IMG/VR virus record: IMGVR_UViG_3300040856_003651
Location: 1-22,424 of that record
Length of the DNA: 22,424 bases
Origin: a virus
Strand: one strand, 5' to 3'
Shown: in pieces, positions 1 to 7,458 of the stretch
How the letters are laid out: the number at the start of each line of letters is the position of its first letter
How positions within the stretch are numbered: the stretch's first letter is position 1
Notes under the pieces: generated by a model
Seen by the model: the letters and a program-made list of their open reading frames with translations, nothing else
Database searches by the model: none
What the model was told of the DNA's origin: nothing
Made by a program: the position numbers and the translations under genes

Positions 1-556
1 ATGCTTCATCGCTTCTATTATATATCCAACTTTTCCCAGTTCTTTCCGGCATGTAAACATTTATCCAATCTCCAGCAGCAAATTCGCTAGCGTCTGTAAA
101 TGGAATTGGACCAGGAGATCCACTTGGGCTAATATCACTAGTTATTGTTGTTTCTGGATTTGGATTTGTTCCAATAATCTCTACTTGATTATGAGTATTA
201 GCTCTTACATATAGTCTATGGGCATCTGTATTAGTTCCTCTTAATTCTAAAATAGATCCTGGGTCCATTCTAAAATAAGCCCCTGTACTTGAACTTCCTT
301 CAGAAAAATATGCATTACTTAAAGACTGAACGAACAAATAACCATTCATACGAAGCATACATCCAGAACCCTCAAAATGCAGCTTGCCATAAACATTACT
401 ATCTTCATATCCGTTTGTTGGTCTATGATCTCCAGTGACTGCTACTATGTGCTGCCTAGAAATATTAAATGTATCACCATCTCCAGGTACTGCGTTCAAA
501 TCCCATGTAGAAGGATCTCCGAATGGTCCGCTTTGCGTACTTGTGTATGTAGCCAT
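1..556 (-). CDS. G8-domain-like surface protein, 3' end outside window
   Basis: An open frame of 185 codons starts at the ATG at 556-554 and runs off the window edge without a stop, so the C-terminus is missing. The start follows GAGGAATAAT, a good Shine-Dalgarno, 1 nt after the stop of the 72-codon gene. Residues 15-75 read STWDLNAVPGDGDTF, then alternating strands and GKLHFEGSGCMLRMNG. This resembles the G8 domain (W...VPGDGD, later L.F.....L.. .G), an all-beta domain found in extracellular proteins and in phage or bacterial right-handed beta-helix proteins. No signal peptide or membrane segment is visible. By position at the end of a fibre and lectin module it is probably a virion surface or fibre protein that contacts host glycans; that role is inferred. 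The family call rests on a short motif and could be a generic phage beta-helix instead. Confidence 0.6.
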   Translation of the reverse strand, partial: MATYTSTQSGPFGDPSTWDLNAVPGDGDTFNISRQHIVAVTGDHRPTNGYEDSNVYGKLHFEGSGCMLRMNGYLFVQSLSNAYFSEGSSSTGAYFRMDPGSILELRGTNTDAHRLYVRANTHNQVEIIGTNPNPETTITSDISPSGSPGPIPFTDASEFAAGDWINVYMPERTGKSWIYNRSDEA

Positions 557-557
557 A

Positions 558-776
558 TTATTCCTCTATTAGTGGTTCTGACTCTGGTATTTTTATTTCT
601 AGTCCTGCTAATTCAGCATATCTACTCTCGTCACAATGTAGCTCAAAAGACATTGAATTTTCATTGTTTAGCAGAGTATGAGGGTTAAACTGTACGAGAG
701 ATTCATCCCCAGGATATTCTAAAGTATCAACACTAACTGTCCCGTTTTGTTTATCTATATTAACATATATAATCAT
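558..776 (-). CDS. small acidic protein of unknown function (72 aa)
   Basis: I do not recognise this protein. Its ATG (776-774) directly abuts the TAA of the preceding 536-codon fibre gene (TAAATG), with the Shine-Dalgarno GGAGA inside the end of that gene. Its own stop is 1 nt before the next ATG. This tight packing on both sides supports a real, co-translated gene. The product is strongly acidic, especially toward the C-terminus (IPESEPLIEE), with an N-terminal strand-like stretch MIIYVNIDKQNGTVSV, and no signal peptide or membrane segment. Cyanophage and marine phage fibre regions often hold small acidic proteins of this size next to fibre genes; a chaperone or small structural role is possible but there is no motif to support it. 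Confidence 0.7.
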   Translation of the reverse strand: MIIYVNIDKQNGTVSVDTLEYPGDESLVQFNPHTLLNNENSMSFELHCDESRYAELAGLEIKIPESEPLIEE

Positions 777-2387
777 TTATTTCTCCACTATAAGGTCCGG
801 AACATCTTTTCGAACAGCCGTAAAGCTCCAAAAGAATTCTAATTCTCCTAATGTTTTGCAGCGATGACCCTTAACTGTAAATGTATTTTTGGCCAGATCA
901 ATATCATCTACATAAAGAGTTTTGTGGTGTTTATAATTTGTGATTTGAATACTGATATCTTCTTCTCGAACAAGTTTTTTCATATAGGAAGGTAATTTTA
1001 TAACACAAACACCTTCTTTGAGCTTGTCTCTTCCTGTAAGTCTTACTCCGTGATATGGAGACTCTAAAGACCCATATTGTAATTTTTTCCCCTTCTTTGT
1101 GGGGTGATCAATCAAGAAGCTCTTTGTAGAAGCAGCAAGATGTCCGGTTACTGTGGCATCGCTTCCAAAGAAAACATCTCCGGTTATATTTCCAGAACCT
1201 GCTACATCTAACTCATAAACTGGATTAGAATTTTTAACTCCAATATTATCTTGAAAATAACTTATTCCAGCTGCTACTTGCAGTCCCCAATTTTGATCTG
1301 CCCTCTGAGCATATCCATAAAGGGCTACGTTTCTAGTACCAGACCCATAAGCAGTAGCATTGATTCCATAGTTTGTGCCTATGCTTTTATTGTTAAATGC
1401 TTTAATCGCTTGATTGCTACCAGCAGTATCTCCATCATCTACATAAATTCTAACTTTACCACCACCAGTCAAACCATTGTCCCTACCAAACTTTGCACTA
1501 ACCCCGTCTGTATCTAGATGAAGAGTAGTACCATCAAAAGTCATACTAGTTGTAGGTTCCCAATAATCAGCCCCACTATTCCAAACAAGAAGATTATTAT
1601 CTACTACTCCACTAGTATTTACATTATGTAGATCATTGATGCCGCCCGGATTTGTTATTCTTACTAGCAGCTCTCCATTATTACCATCTTTTAAAACAAT
1701 AGCAGTATATATTATATGTTTTGGAGGAACTTTAGTTAAACCACCAGCAGTTGATGGATCTAAAAATAATATATCTCCCTCTACCCAAGTTTCACCATTT
1801 GGATTTAATGCAGTATTTGATGATCGTAAGTCTACTTTTCTTACATGACCAAAATGAACAACATATCCTAGATCTCCATTATTGAGTGTTTCAGCTAAAA
1901 GGCCGATATATCTAACTTCCTCTACACTTAAATCTGCTACAAATTTATCAATCTCTATTCTCTGACCGCCAGCATTAACGCCAGCAGCATATACTGGCTG
2001 ACCCTTATATATTGTCCCGCCACTTAGATTAATAACTCTATAAAATACATCTTGTCCAAGATGCGTTGTAAGAGTATCTGTTAATCCTAAATCAAGTGTA
2101 CCAAGAGTATCGTTCCAGTTTAATTGACCTTCAATTTGATCTATGTCAGCTAAAGAAGAATCAAAGAAAATTTCATCAACACCACTAATCGTAGCTGGAT
2201 TAATAATCTGGCCGCTTACCCCGGCTACAACAAGCCAGGGCAAGTCATCCCATAAATTAGACCCATCACCTATTTTTACATTATTTACAGTAGTATCCCA
2301 GCCTAGCTCTCCAGATGCTAAAATTACATTATTTGACCATTGGGTACTAGTACCACGACGTAGTTGTATACGATTCTTTACGGGCAT
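777..2387 (-). CDS. tail fibre protein with tropism-determinant-like N-terminus (536 aa)
   Basis: The N-terminal ~50 residues (IQLRRGTSTQWS, then GELGWDT and VKIGDGSNLWDDL) form the short domain seen at the start of many phage fibres and in the Bordetella phage Mtd N-terminus; it probably docks the fibre on the virion. The same block opens the 848-codon fibre in this window. Residues ~113-190 are a beta-rich unit (FYRVINLSGGTIYKGQPVY). Residues ~383-418 are a fibre-shaft-like stretch (NPVYELDVAGSGNITGDVFF). The last ~115 residues begin KSFLIDHPTKKGKKLQYGSLESP, a conserved C-terminal fibre block recalling marine phage fibres. It lacks the catalytic S74 chaperone signature that I would expect for an autocleaving tip. 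The gene starts after a 66-nt gap holding palindromes and a late-promoter-like octamer. It probably forms a trimeric receptor-binding or structural fibre. Confidence 0.8.
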   Translation of the reverse strand: MPVKNRIQLRRGTSTQWSNNVILASGELGWDTTVNNVKIGDGSNLWDDLPWLVVAGVSGQIINPATISGVDEIFFDSSLADIDQIEGQLNWNDTLGTLDLGLTDTLTTHLGQDVFYRVINLSGGTIYKGQPVYAAGVNAGGQRIEIDKFVADLSVEEVRYIGLLAETLNNGDLGYVVHFGHVRKVDLRSSNTALNPNGETWVEGDILFLDPSTAGGLTKVPPKHIIYTAIVLKDGNNGELLVRITNPGGINDLHNVNTSGVVDNNLLVWNSGADYWEPTTSMTFDGTTLHLDTDGVSAKFGRDNGLTGGGKVRIYVDDGDTAGSNQAIKAFNNKSIGTNYGINATAYGSGTRNVALYGYAQRADQNWGLQVAAGISYFQDNIGVKNSNPVYELDVAGSGNITGDVFFGSDATVTGHLAASTKSFLIDHPTKKGKKLQYGSLESPYHGVRLTGRDKLKEGVCVIKLPSYMKKLVREEDISIQITNYKHHKTLYVDDIDLAKNTFTVKGHRCKTLGELEFFWSFTAVRKDVPDLIVEK

Positions 2388-2411
2388 AATAGGGCCACTT
2401 TCTCTGGTTTT

Positions 2412-2435
2412 GGAATATTCCTAAAATAGTACTAT
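2412..2435. repeat. two adjacent perfect 10-bp palindromes
   Basis: GGAATATTCC (2412-2421) and ATAGTACTAT (2426-2435) are both perfect palindromes separated by 4 nt. They lie in the 66-nt leader of the 536-codon fibre gene, between its start and the promoter-like octamer at 2451-2458. They could be protein-binding sites or small RNA hairpins in the leader. AT-rich DNA produces short palindromes by chance, so the function is unproved. Confidence 0.35.
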
Positions 2436-2450
2436 ACCTTATTAATACAC

Positions 2451-2458
2451 TATTTATT
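2451..2458 (-). promoter_or_regulatory. candidate late promoter (AATAAATA)
   Basis: On the minus strand the octamer AATAAATA overlaps the stop codon of the 84-codon gene and lies about 64 nt before the fibre ATG at 2387. T4 late promoters use TATAAATA, and cyanophage relatives use NATAAATA. The spot is plausible because one of the larger intergenic gaps in the window follows it. The octamer is common by chance at this base composition, so confidence is low. Confidence 0.35.
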
Positions 2459-2708
2459 GTAGTTCATCCATAGGAGCAGTCCAATCTTCTCCACTTAAAA
2501 TTTCTAAAATTTCAGCGTGGGTGTATGGACCTTCTTTAGTAGAGAGCCCCGAAACGCACGCTGGCATCTCACCTTCCCACTTTACGAAAGTTTTTGTGGA
2601 ATCGACGCTTTTTCTCACGGTCTCCGCACTCGTTTCGAGAACCGTATCAAAATCAATAGCATCTAGTTCGCTAACATTAAAAATCATATAATTTCTATTT
2701 TCGTACAT
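2454..2708 (-). CDS. conserved-type small phage protein, unknown function (84 aa)
   Basis: The longest frame starts at 2723 with ATG AAG GAG ATG ATT ATG. AAGGAG inside it is an ideal Shine-Dalgarno 6 nt before the third ATG at 2708, so the real product most likely starts MYENRNYMIF and has 84 residues. It is mostly helical and acidic, with ETVRKSVDSTKTFVKW and a C-terminal EILEILSGEDWT. I believe similar proteins occur near fibre genes of T4-like marine phages, but I know no function. Its base composition stands out: in 2521-2660, 67 of 140 bases are G or C, with many CpG-containing codons (TCG, ACG, CGA), clearly above the AT-rich LamG and fibre genes on either side. That suggests a separate origin or different selection. 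It lies between the last LamG gene and the second adaptor-bearing fibre. Confidence 0.75.
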   Translation of the reverse strand: MYENRNYMIFNVSELDAIDFDTVLETSAETVRKSVDSTKTFVKWEGEMPACVSGLSTKEGPYTHAEILEILSGEDWTAPMDELQ

Positions 2709-2731
2709 AATCATCTCCTTCATTTGTTAAT

Positions 2732-2745
2732 GTAAACTTGTTTAC
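2732..2745. repeat. small inverted repeat GTAAAC-TT-GTTTAC
   Basis: Two perfect 6-base arms around a 2-nt centre lie between the last LamG stop (2746) and the Shine-Dalgarno of the 84-codon gene. This is too small a loop for an efficient terminator and lacks a T-run, so an operator-like site or chance is more likely. Confidence 0.25.
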
Positions 2746-3477
2746 TTATAGGCCAAAGCGGCCTTTTGTTGCCTCAAAATTATTATTCACTTCATCTGCT
2801 GATAGCTCTTTACCATAAATCCTAACAATACTTGTATAGCCAGTGCCTCCGTATTGTGTATCAACAGTTGCTTCTACATTCTTATTTACAGCGAAAGGTC
2901 TGGTGCTACCTGGGCCTAAAGGATTTCTAGCAGATACACTGGTTGACGCAACTTGTTGACCATTTCTATATATTCTCATTCTAGAATTTGCTCTTGAACC
3001 TGTACCAACAATATGATACCACTGATTTGTAGACCATCCAGATGAATATAAAAATTTACCGTCGTATGCCCATTCTAATGAAGATATATTAACTCCATTT
3101 CCAGAAAAACCGTCATACCATATGAGACAGTGATAGTCTGATCTGTCAGTAGACATAAGTCTCTTTTGTGCCTGTATTAGAGTTGGGTAATGCCAAATTT
3201 CATATGTTAATTCACCAGATATGTTGTATAAAAATTTACTTGGGTCTGTACTAATTTCACTAACGCCAAAAGCCAATCCGCCAAAATCATTAACTTGCCA
3301 ATATCCATTACTATTCCAACTAGTATTTGCACTTGTAGAAATAAAACTTCCGTTATAAGTGTACGGAGCTAAATTGTATATAGTTGTTCCGCTGCCAGGA
3401 TATGAATTACGATCCGCTGCATCTAAACACAACACCAGACCATCTGTTACTATTTTTGGACCTGTTCTGTAACTCAT
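2746..3477 (-). CDS. LamG/concanavalin A-like lectin protein (243 aa), last of the array
   Basis: This is a single jelly-roll domain of the LamG_3 type, a fold that usually binds carbohydrate. The N-terminal array signature is GPKIVTDGLVLCLDAADRNSYPG and the C-terminal one ELSADEVNNNFEATKGRFGL. The centre has ELTYEIWHYP, a typical central strand of the fold, and WYHIVGTG...RIYRNGQQVAS, the common 'W.h...... i y.nG' strand pair. The usual FDGSNDY strand is replaced by LAFGVSEISTDPSKF. The start overlaps the previous LamG stop as ATGA (3474-3477), with AAGGTAGG just upstream inside the coding end of that gene, so translation is probably coupled. There is no signal peptide, so it is expected to act as a virion component or an intracellularly made adhesin loaded on particles. 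Confidence 0.85.
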   Translation of the reverse strand: MSYRTGPKIVTDGLVLCLDAADRNSYPGSGTTIYNLAPYTYNGSFISTSANTSWNSNGYWQVNDFGGLAFGVSEISTDPSKFLYNISGELTYEIWHYPTLIQAQKRLMSTDRSDYHCLIWYDGFSGNGVNISSLEWAYDGKFLYSSGWSTNQWYHIVGTGSRANSRMRIYRNGQQVASTSVSARNPLGPGSTRPFAVNKNVEATVDTQYGGTGYTSIVRIYGKELSADEVNNNFEATKGRFGL

Positions 3478-4121
3478 AATCCGTACCTACCTTTTGTTGC
3501 GTTGTAGTTTTGTAATATTTGTTCATCGCTCAATTCTCTATCATAACAGGCAAATGTATATATGCGTGTTGTGTCGCTATCTCCAGACAAACCCGTAAGT
3601 CCAAGTGGACCAGAATTTGTTATTCCTAAATTATTTGCTCCACCAACCCTAGAACCTATTTTAGTATCATTTGCCCACATTTGACCCCCGCCTTTATCAA
3701 CATCAAATTGTAATGACATAAAAACCGTTTCATTTAAACTCATGTTATAATAACTAGAAATCGTTCCCCAATTACCTCCTCTATTAGCATACCACCCTAT
3801 AAGTCCTTCCATGTGAGGAGTGGTTCCATTAAAATTATGAAAATGATATAAAACAAAAGAAGATGTGCTTGTGCCTCCGTCTTTTCTAACAAAACGAGTG
3901 GAGTATTGAGTACTATTACCTATTTTTTGCCACCATAAACAAATAGTTATTTTAGTAACATTATTTGACCAATCAGCTGTGTTATAGTTTGCACCAGAAA
4001 AGGCCGTTCCAGTAACTAGGTCTTTGATAGATTGACCAGGAGGAAGAGAGTTAGGATCGGCTGTGTCCAAATAAAGAACAAGCCCGTCTTCTACGATATC
4101 TGGCCCACCACTAATTGCCAT
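3474..4121 (-). CDS. LamG-like protein, short divergent paralogue (215 aa)
   Basis: It has the array N-terminus GPDIVEDGLVLYLDTADPNSLPPG and C-terminus ELSDEQILQNYNATKGRYGL. Between them it is the shortest member. The FDGSNDY-type strand that should follow the N-terminal block is absent: GTAFSGANYN leads straight into WSNNVTKITICLWWQ. Residues ~105-115 GLIGWYANRGGNW match GWYSNLAGGF of the 219-residue paralogue, making these two a likely subgroup. The start is set by AAGGAG 9 nt upstream in an 18-nt gap, one of the few array junctions without overlap. The fold is probably intact but trimmed at one edge, which could alter ligand binding. Confidence 0.8.
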   Translation of the reverse strand: MAISGGPDIVEDGLVLYLDTADPNSLPPGQSIKDLVTGTAFSGANYNTADWSNNVTKITICLWWQKIGNSTQYSTRFVRKDGGTSTSSFVLYHFHNFNGTTPHMEGLIGWYANRGGNWGTISSYYNMSLNETVFMSLQFDVDKGGGQMWANDTKIGSRVGGANNLGITNSGPLGLTGLSGDSDTTRIYTFACYDRELSDEQILQNYNATKGRYGL

Positions 4122-4139
4122 GTCTCTTCGCTCCTTATT

Positions 4140-4832
4140 CTAGAGGCCAAATCGGCCCTTGGTTGCTTGGTAATTCTGTAGAATTTCGCTATCCAACAAT
4201 GCTCTGTTATAAAACTGCACCAAGGCACAACTTCCAGCAGTATAACCAGTACCTAAACCTGGACCCATTATTCTAAAATTATGACCACTAGTATTATTAA
4301 ATTGACCGTTTAAATTCTTTTGGCTTTTATACTCACCCTGGTGAAAAAGTTTAATTTTTATACCAGTAGCGTTCCATACACTACCAGAAACACCAGCGTA
4401 TCTCCATGTATCATCACCAAATATTCCAGCATCAGATGGATATTGGTTGGGGGAGTTACTTGTGTCCGTTCTACAATTTAGGGTACGATTAGGAGCTATT
4501 AACAAATTCCAACCTTGCGATCCGCTGCTGTAGGCTATTAATGTTTTAAAAGCAGTAATATTAGCTTTAAACCACCCTAAAGCGGTAAAATTGTTTAATG
4601 GTAAAATATCACTCAGGCCAGGAACATTAATAAAATCATTACTGCCATCAAAATTAAAAATTCCATTGTTATTATTCAAATAGTTTGGACCATTTAATAT
4701 TTGTCCATTGTGTGAATTTACAGAAATATCTGTCCATGTACTACCGCTTCCAGCGTAGCTATTCTTGTCTGCTGCATCCAGACACAAAACGAGTCCATCT
4801 GTTACTATTCTGGGGCCGTAATTATTGCTCAT
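4140..4832 (-). CDS. LamG/concanavalin A-like lectin protein (230 aa)
   Basis: This is a canonical array member: GPRIVTDGLVLCLDAADKNSYAG at the N-terminus, NGIFNFDGSNDFINVPG (residues ~60-77) as the first jelly-roll edge, NNFTALGWFKAN in the centre, and FYNRALLDSEILQNYQATKGRFGL at the end. These match LamG_3 (PF13385-type) domains, which bind glycans or act as fibre modules. Its ATG (4832-4830) overlaps the TGA of the 219-codon gene, and its Shine-Dalgarno AAAGGAAG lies in that gene's codons for the final KGR. It ends in TAG, then an 18-nt spacer precedes the next gene. Specific ligand and virion location are not deducible from sequence. Confidence 0.87.
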   Translation of the reverse strand: MSNNYGPRIVTDGLVLCLDAADKNSYAGSGSTWTDISVNSHNGQILNGPNYLNNNNGIFNFDGSNDFINVPGLSDILPLNNFTALGWFKANITAFKTLIAYSSGSQGWNLLIAPNRTLNCRTDTSNSPNQYPSDAGIFGDDTWRYAGVSGSVWNATGIKIKLFHQGEYKSQKNLNGQFNNTSGHNFRIMGPGLGTGYTAGSCALVQFYNRALLDSEILQNYQATKGRFGL

Positions 4833-5488
4833 AGTCCGAATCTTCCTTTTAGGGCTGCATAATTTTTATCTAATTCGTCCATAGACAATGCTCTATTGTA
4901 CATTAATATTGTAGATATCTTACCCCAAGGTTGTGACGGCCAACATATTCTATAATTATTGATGCCAGAACAATTATTTCCAGCAGTATTAGTAGTTGAA
5001 TTTCCAACCTGTGTGCTGCCATCAATATAAAATTTATTAGTAGAACCATTTTCTCCAAGAAGAGTTAACATATTCCATCTCGCTTCAAGACCTCCAGTTT
5101 CAACATTATAGCCGCAGTCCCTAAAACCTCCTGCAAGATTAGAATACCATCCTAGTTTATTTGCTGTTGATACAATAAGTGGATGCTCTGAATCTCCTCT
5201 TACTAAAGTTCTCCAATTAGATGGTGAATCTTTCATATCATTAAACGAAATAACAGTATAGTTGTCACCATAATATAGGTTTATTCCAGTCTTATCTGCA
5301 TATTCATTGGTAGCAAAATCCAAGGATTTACCATCCCAAGCGGGAGAATTGTATAGTATGTAATTTATATTGTATGGGGCTAGATTATACCAAGTATTTC
5401 CACTACCAGGATAACTCTTCCTATTCGCTGCATCTAAATGCAGCACTAATCCATCGGTAACTATTCTGGGGCCGTTTGCGTAGCTCAT
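4829..5488 (-). CDS. LamG-like protein (219 aa)
   Basis: The N-terminal array block is GPRIVTDGLVLHLDAANRKSYPG with NTWYNLAPYN, and the C-terminal block is MYNRALSMDELDKNYAALKGRFGL. The centre is divergent: SLDFATNEYADKTGI stands in for FDGSNDY, and GWYSNLAGGF...CGYN resembles the 215-residue paralogue. NKFYIDGSTQVGNS is the typical late strand with an exposed loop. The ATG (5488-5486) overlaps the stop of the 226-codon gene as ATGA, with AAGGGGAGA inside that gene's codons for KGR. It is probably translated by termination-reinitiation. The LamG assignment rests mainly on the shared ends. Confidence 0.82.
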   Translation of the reverse strand: MSYANGPRIVTDGLVLHLDAANRKSYPGSGNTWYNLAPYNINYILYNSPAWDGKSLDFATNEYADKTGINLYYGDNYTVISFNDMKDSPSNWRTLVRGDSEHPLIVSTANKLGWYSNLAGGFRDCGYNVETGGLEARWNMLTLLGENGSTNKFYIDGSTQVGNSTTNTAGNNCSGINNYRICWPSQPWGKISTILMYNRALSMDELDKNYAALKGRFGL

Positions 5489-6165
5489 TTTCCAAATCTC
5501 CCCTTTAATGCATTATAATTCTGTAACACTTCAGCGTCTGTTAAATCTCTTTCATACGCCATAATTAATCCCATTTGCCCAGACCAATAGCCACCTGTAT
5601 ACCCAGTACCAAGAGTAACACTAGCACTAGTATTTGTTAGTGTTCCATATGAATGGCTATATGTAGCAGTTCTAGATCCATCTTTAAACCATCTATGCTC
5701 TGTTGTATTCCTTACAGTTCCCATGCAAATCCATTCGTTTCTTGGTGTACCAGCACTAGCTCTACCTGCATATGGACTAGAATTACCCCCAGCATCACCC
5801 CAATAAGAACTTATGGTATTATTAAGTTCATGAGTCCATGTGCCATATCCACCATAAGCTTGATTCCAAGGATTTCTTCTACCAACTTGAGTAGCTGAAT
5901 GATACATCCATATTAATAATGTTTGTGCTGTAGCCCATCCGTCAAAATTCGTCCCCGTATCAGTAATTGCCAAATAATCATTAGTTCCATCAAAGCTAAT
6001 CACATTACTACTTATTGAAATGCCGTTTAACATTATACCATTATTTCCACGACCAGACAAATCATATAGCGTTGTTCCAGAACCTGGATAGCATTTTCTA
6101 TTAGCTGGATCTAAATATATCATTAGTCCATCAGTTACTATTCTTGGTCCATATAAATTTGCCAT
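5485..6165 (-). CDS. LamG/concanavalin A-like lectin protein (226 aa)
   Basis: The N-terminal block is GPRIVTDGLMIYLDPANRKCYPG plus TLYDLSGRGNNG, the most classical 'WtDlSG.gn.g' form in the array. VISFDGTNDYLAITDTG (residues ~55-70) is the FDGSNDY strand, TAQTLLIWMYHS the central strand, and YERDLTDAEVLQNYNALKGRFGK the C-terminus. Here the final residue is K instead of L. Large loops rich in G, N, W and Y (WNQAYGGYGTW, GDAGGNSSPYAG) are candidate glycan-binding surfaces. The start follows TAGGAGAGAATTATA, 12 nt after the stop of the 426-codon gene. Its end supplies both Shine-Dalgarno and overlapping stop for the next LamG gene. Confidence 0.87.
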   Translation of the reverse strand: MANLYGPRIVTDGLMIYLDPANRKCYPGSGTTLYDLSGRGNNGIMLNGISISSNVISFDGTNDYLAITDTGTNFDGWATAQTLLIWMYHSATQVGRRNPWNQAYGGYGTWTHELNNTISSYWGDAGGNSSPYAGRASAGTPRNEWICMGTVRNTTEHRWFKDGSRTATYSHSYGTLTNTSASVTLGTGYTGGYWSGQMGLIMAYERDLTDAEVLQNYNALKGRFGK

Positions 6166-6177
6166 TATAATTCTCTC

Positions 6178-7458
6178 CTATACATATGCTGTTCCATTCC
6201 AAGCTTGTTTTCGAACTCTAACTGAATAGAATCCACCATATACATTATTATTACTATACAAAGATGTGTCTACATAGACTGTTTTACCAGTGCCATAATT
6301 TACAGAATATAAAAGAGAAGAGCCATTATAGTGTTTTAAAGTGCCATCGGTATTGTAAACAATGTATAGTTTTTCATTTGCGTTCCAAGTTTTAGACGGA
6401 GTGATACCCGCACCATTGTTGTAAAGAACAAAGGAATTTTGTTGATATGGATAAGCAGCATAATCAAGAGTATTGTAACTTGAGTTAGATGTAGGATCAA
6501 CATTCCATGATATCATAGCGTAGCTTTGACCATTATTACTAGCCGCTGCGTTTTTTCTATATTCTATTGTACATGGTGCGGTAAAGCTGGTTGTACTATA
6601 GAATTGTCTGTTCCATCCAGTACTACCAATCCTAAACATATCAACATTTTTACCGCCATTATTACTTATATAGATATTTCCTGAATTATCTGTAGTATAT
6701 GTTACATTCTCATAGTCTGAAAGATCTTCTTCTGGGTATCGACCTTTTAACGCATTGTAATTATCTTTTATTTCTTTATCTGATAATTGCCTATCATAAA
6801 AAGAAACTTTACTTATCTCACCATCAAAATTCTGGTTAGAAGCACCACGACGACCTATTTCTGGGAGAGTACCATTATTTTTGATCGGTCCTGTTTTATT
6901 AGTATTTGCTGTCGTAACTAATTCTCCATTAAGATATCCCTTAACTTGTCCAGATGTTCCACCATTACCATAACGATTAAATGTCCATGCAAAATGATAC
7001 CAAACATTTCGACAAATAGAATCTTCACCTATTTGTGCTCCTCTAGCATCTCCACCAGAACCATCAAACCAAGTATTGTCTGACTGCCTTAAATCTATTC
7101 CAACAGCATTTTTATACTGAGCTATCCATAATTGAGATTCTTCAATATATAATTGATAATACGGTGAAGCCTTAGCTGGTTGCATATTATGAAATTTAAC
7201 AAACGCTTGCCAAGTAAATTCATCTTTACCGGCAACAATAGATTCCGATAAACTAAAATAATCGTTAGATCCGCTAAGTATAAACTTTCCTTTTCTAGCT
7301 GTAGAAAAACTGGGACTATTAACGAGTGTAAAATTTCTTCCACGACCAGAAAGATCTTTCCAACTTGAACCAGTGCCAGGGAATGATTTTCTATTTGCCG
7401 CATCTAAATGCAAAACAAGACCATCTGTTTCTATATCAGGACCGCCATAAATACTCAT
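6178..7458 (-). CDS. two-domain LamG fusion protein (426 aa)
   Basis: Residues 1-~243 are a full array-type LamG domain: GPDIETDGLVLHLDAANRKSFPG, GKFILSGSNDYFSLSES, DEFTWQAFVKF, FYDRQLSDKEIKDNYNALKGRYP. Instead of stopping after KGR it continues for ~180 residues into a second, beta-rich domain (FYSTTSFTAPCTIEYRKNAA, then SYAMISWNVDP, LYIVYNTDGTLKHYNGSSL and GKTVYVDTSLYS). I take this for a second lectin-like sandwich seen in marine phage structural proteins, though I cannot name the family. The start ATG lies in the 3' half of an inverted repeat that also contains the Shine-Dalgarno GGAG. It overlaps the stop of a 15-codon mini-ORF. The fusion suggests the KGRFGL end is a module boundary. 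Confidence 0.83.
   Translation of the reverse strand: MSIYGGPDIETDGLVLHLDAANRKSFPGTGSSWKDLSGRGRNFTLVNSPSFSTARKGKFILSGSNDYFSLSESIVAGKDEFTWQAFVKFHNMQPAKASPYYQLYIEESQLWIAQYKNAVGIDLRQSDNTWFDGSGGDARGAQIGEDSICRNVWYHFAWTFNRYGNGGTSGQVKGYLNGELVTTANTNKTGPIKNNGTLPEIGRRGASNQNFDGEISKVSFYDRQLSDKEIKDNYNALKGRYPEEDLSDYENVTYTTDNSGNIYISNNGGKNVDMFRIGSTGWNRQFYSTTSFTAPCTIEYRKNAAASNNGQSYAMISWNVDPTSNSSYNTLDYAAYPYQQNSFVLYNNGAGITPSKTWNANEKLYIVYNTDGTLKHYNGSSLLYSVNYGTGKTVYVDTSLYSNNNVYGGFYSVRVRKQAWNGTAYV

Noticed and set aside
7122-7403. Minus-strand 93-codon frame inside the 426-codon LamG gene
   Set aside because: It is out of frame in a region with clear LamG motifs; no Shine-Dalgarno and no recognisable protein.
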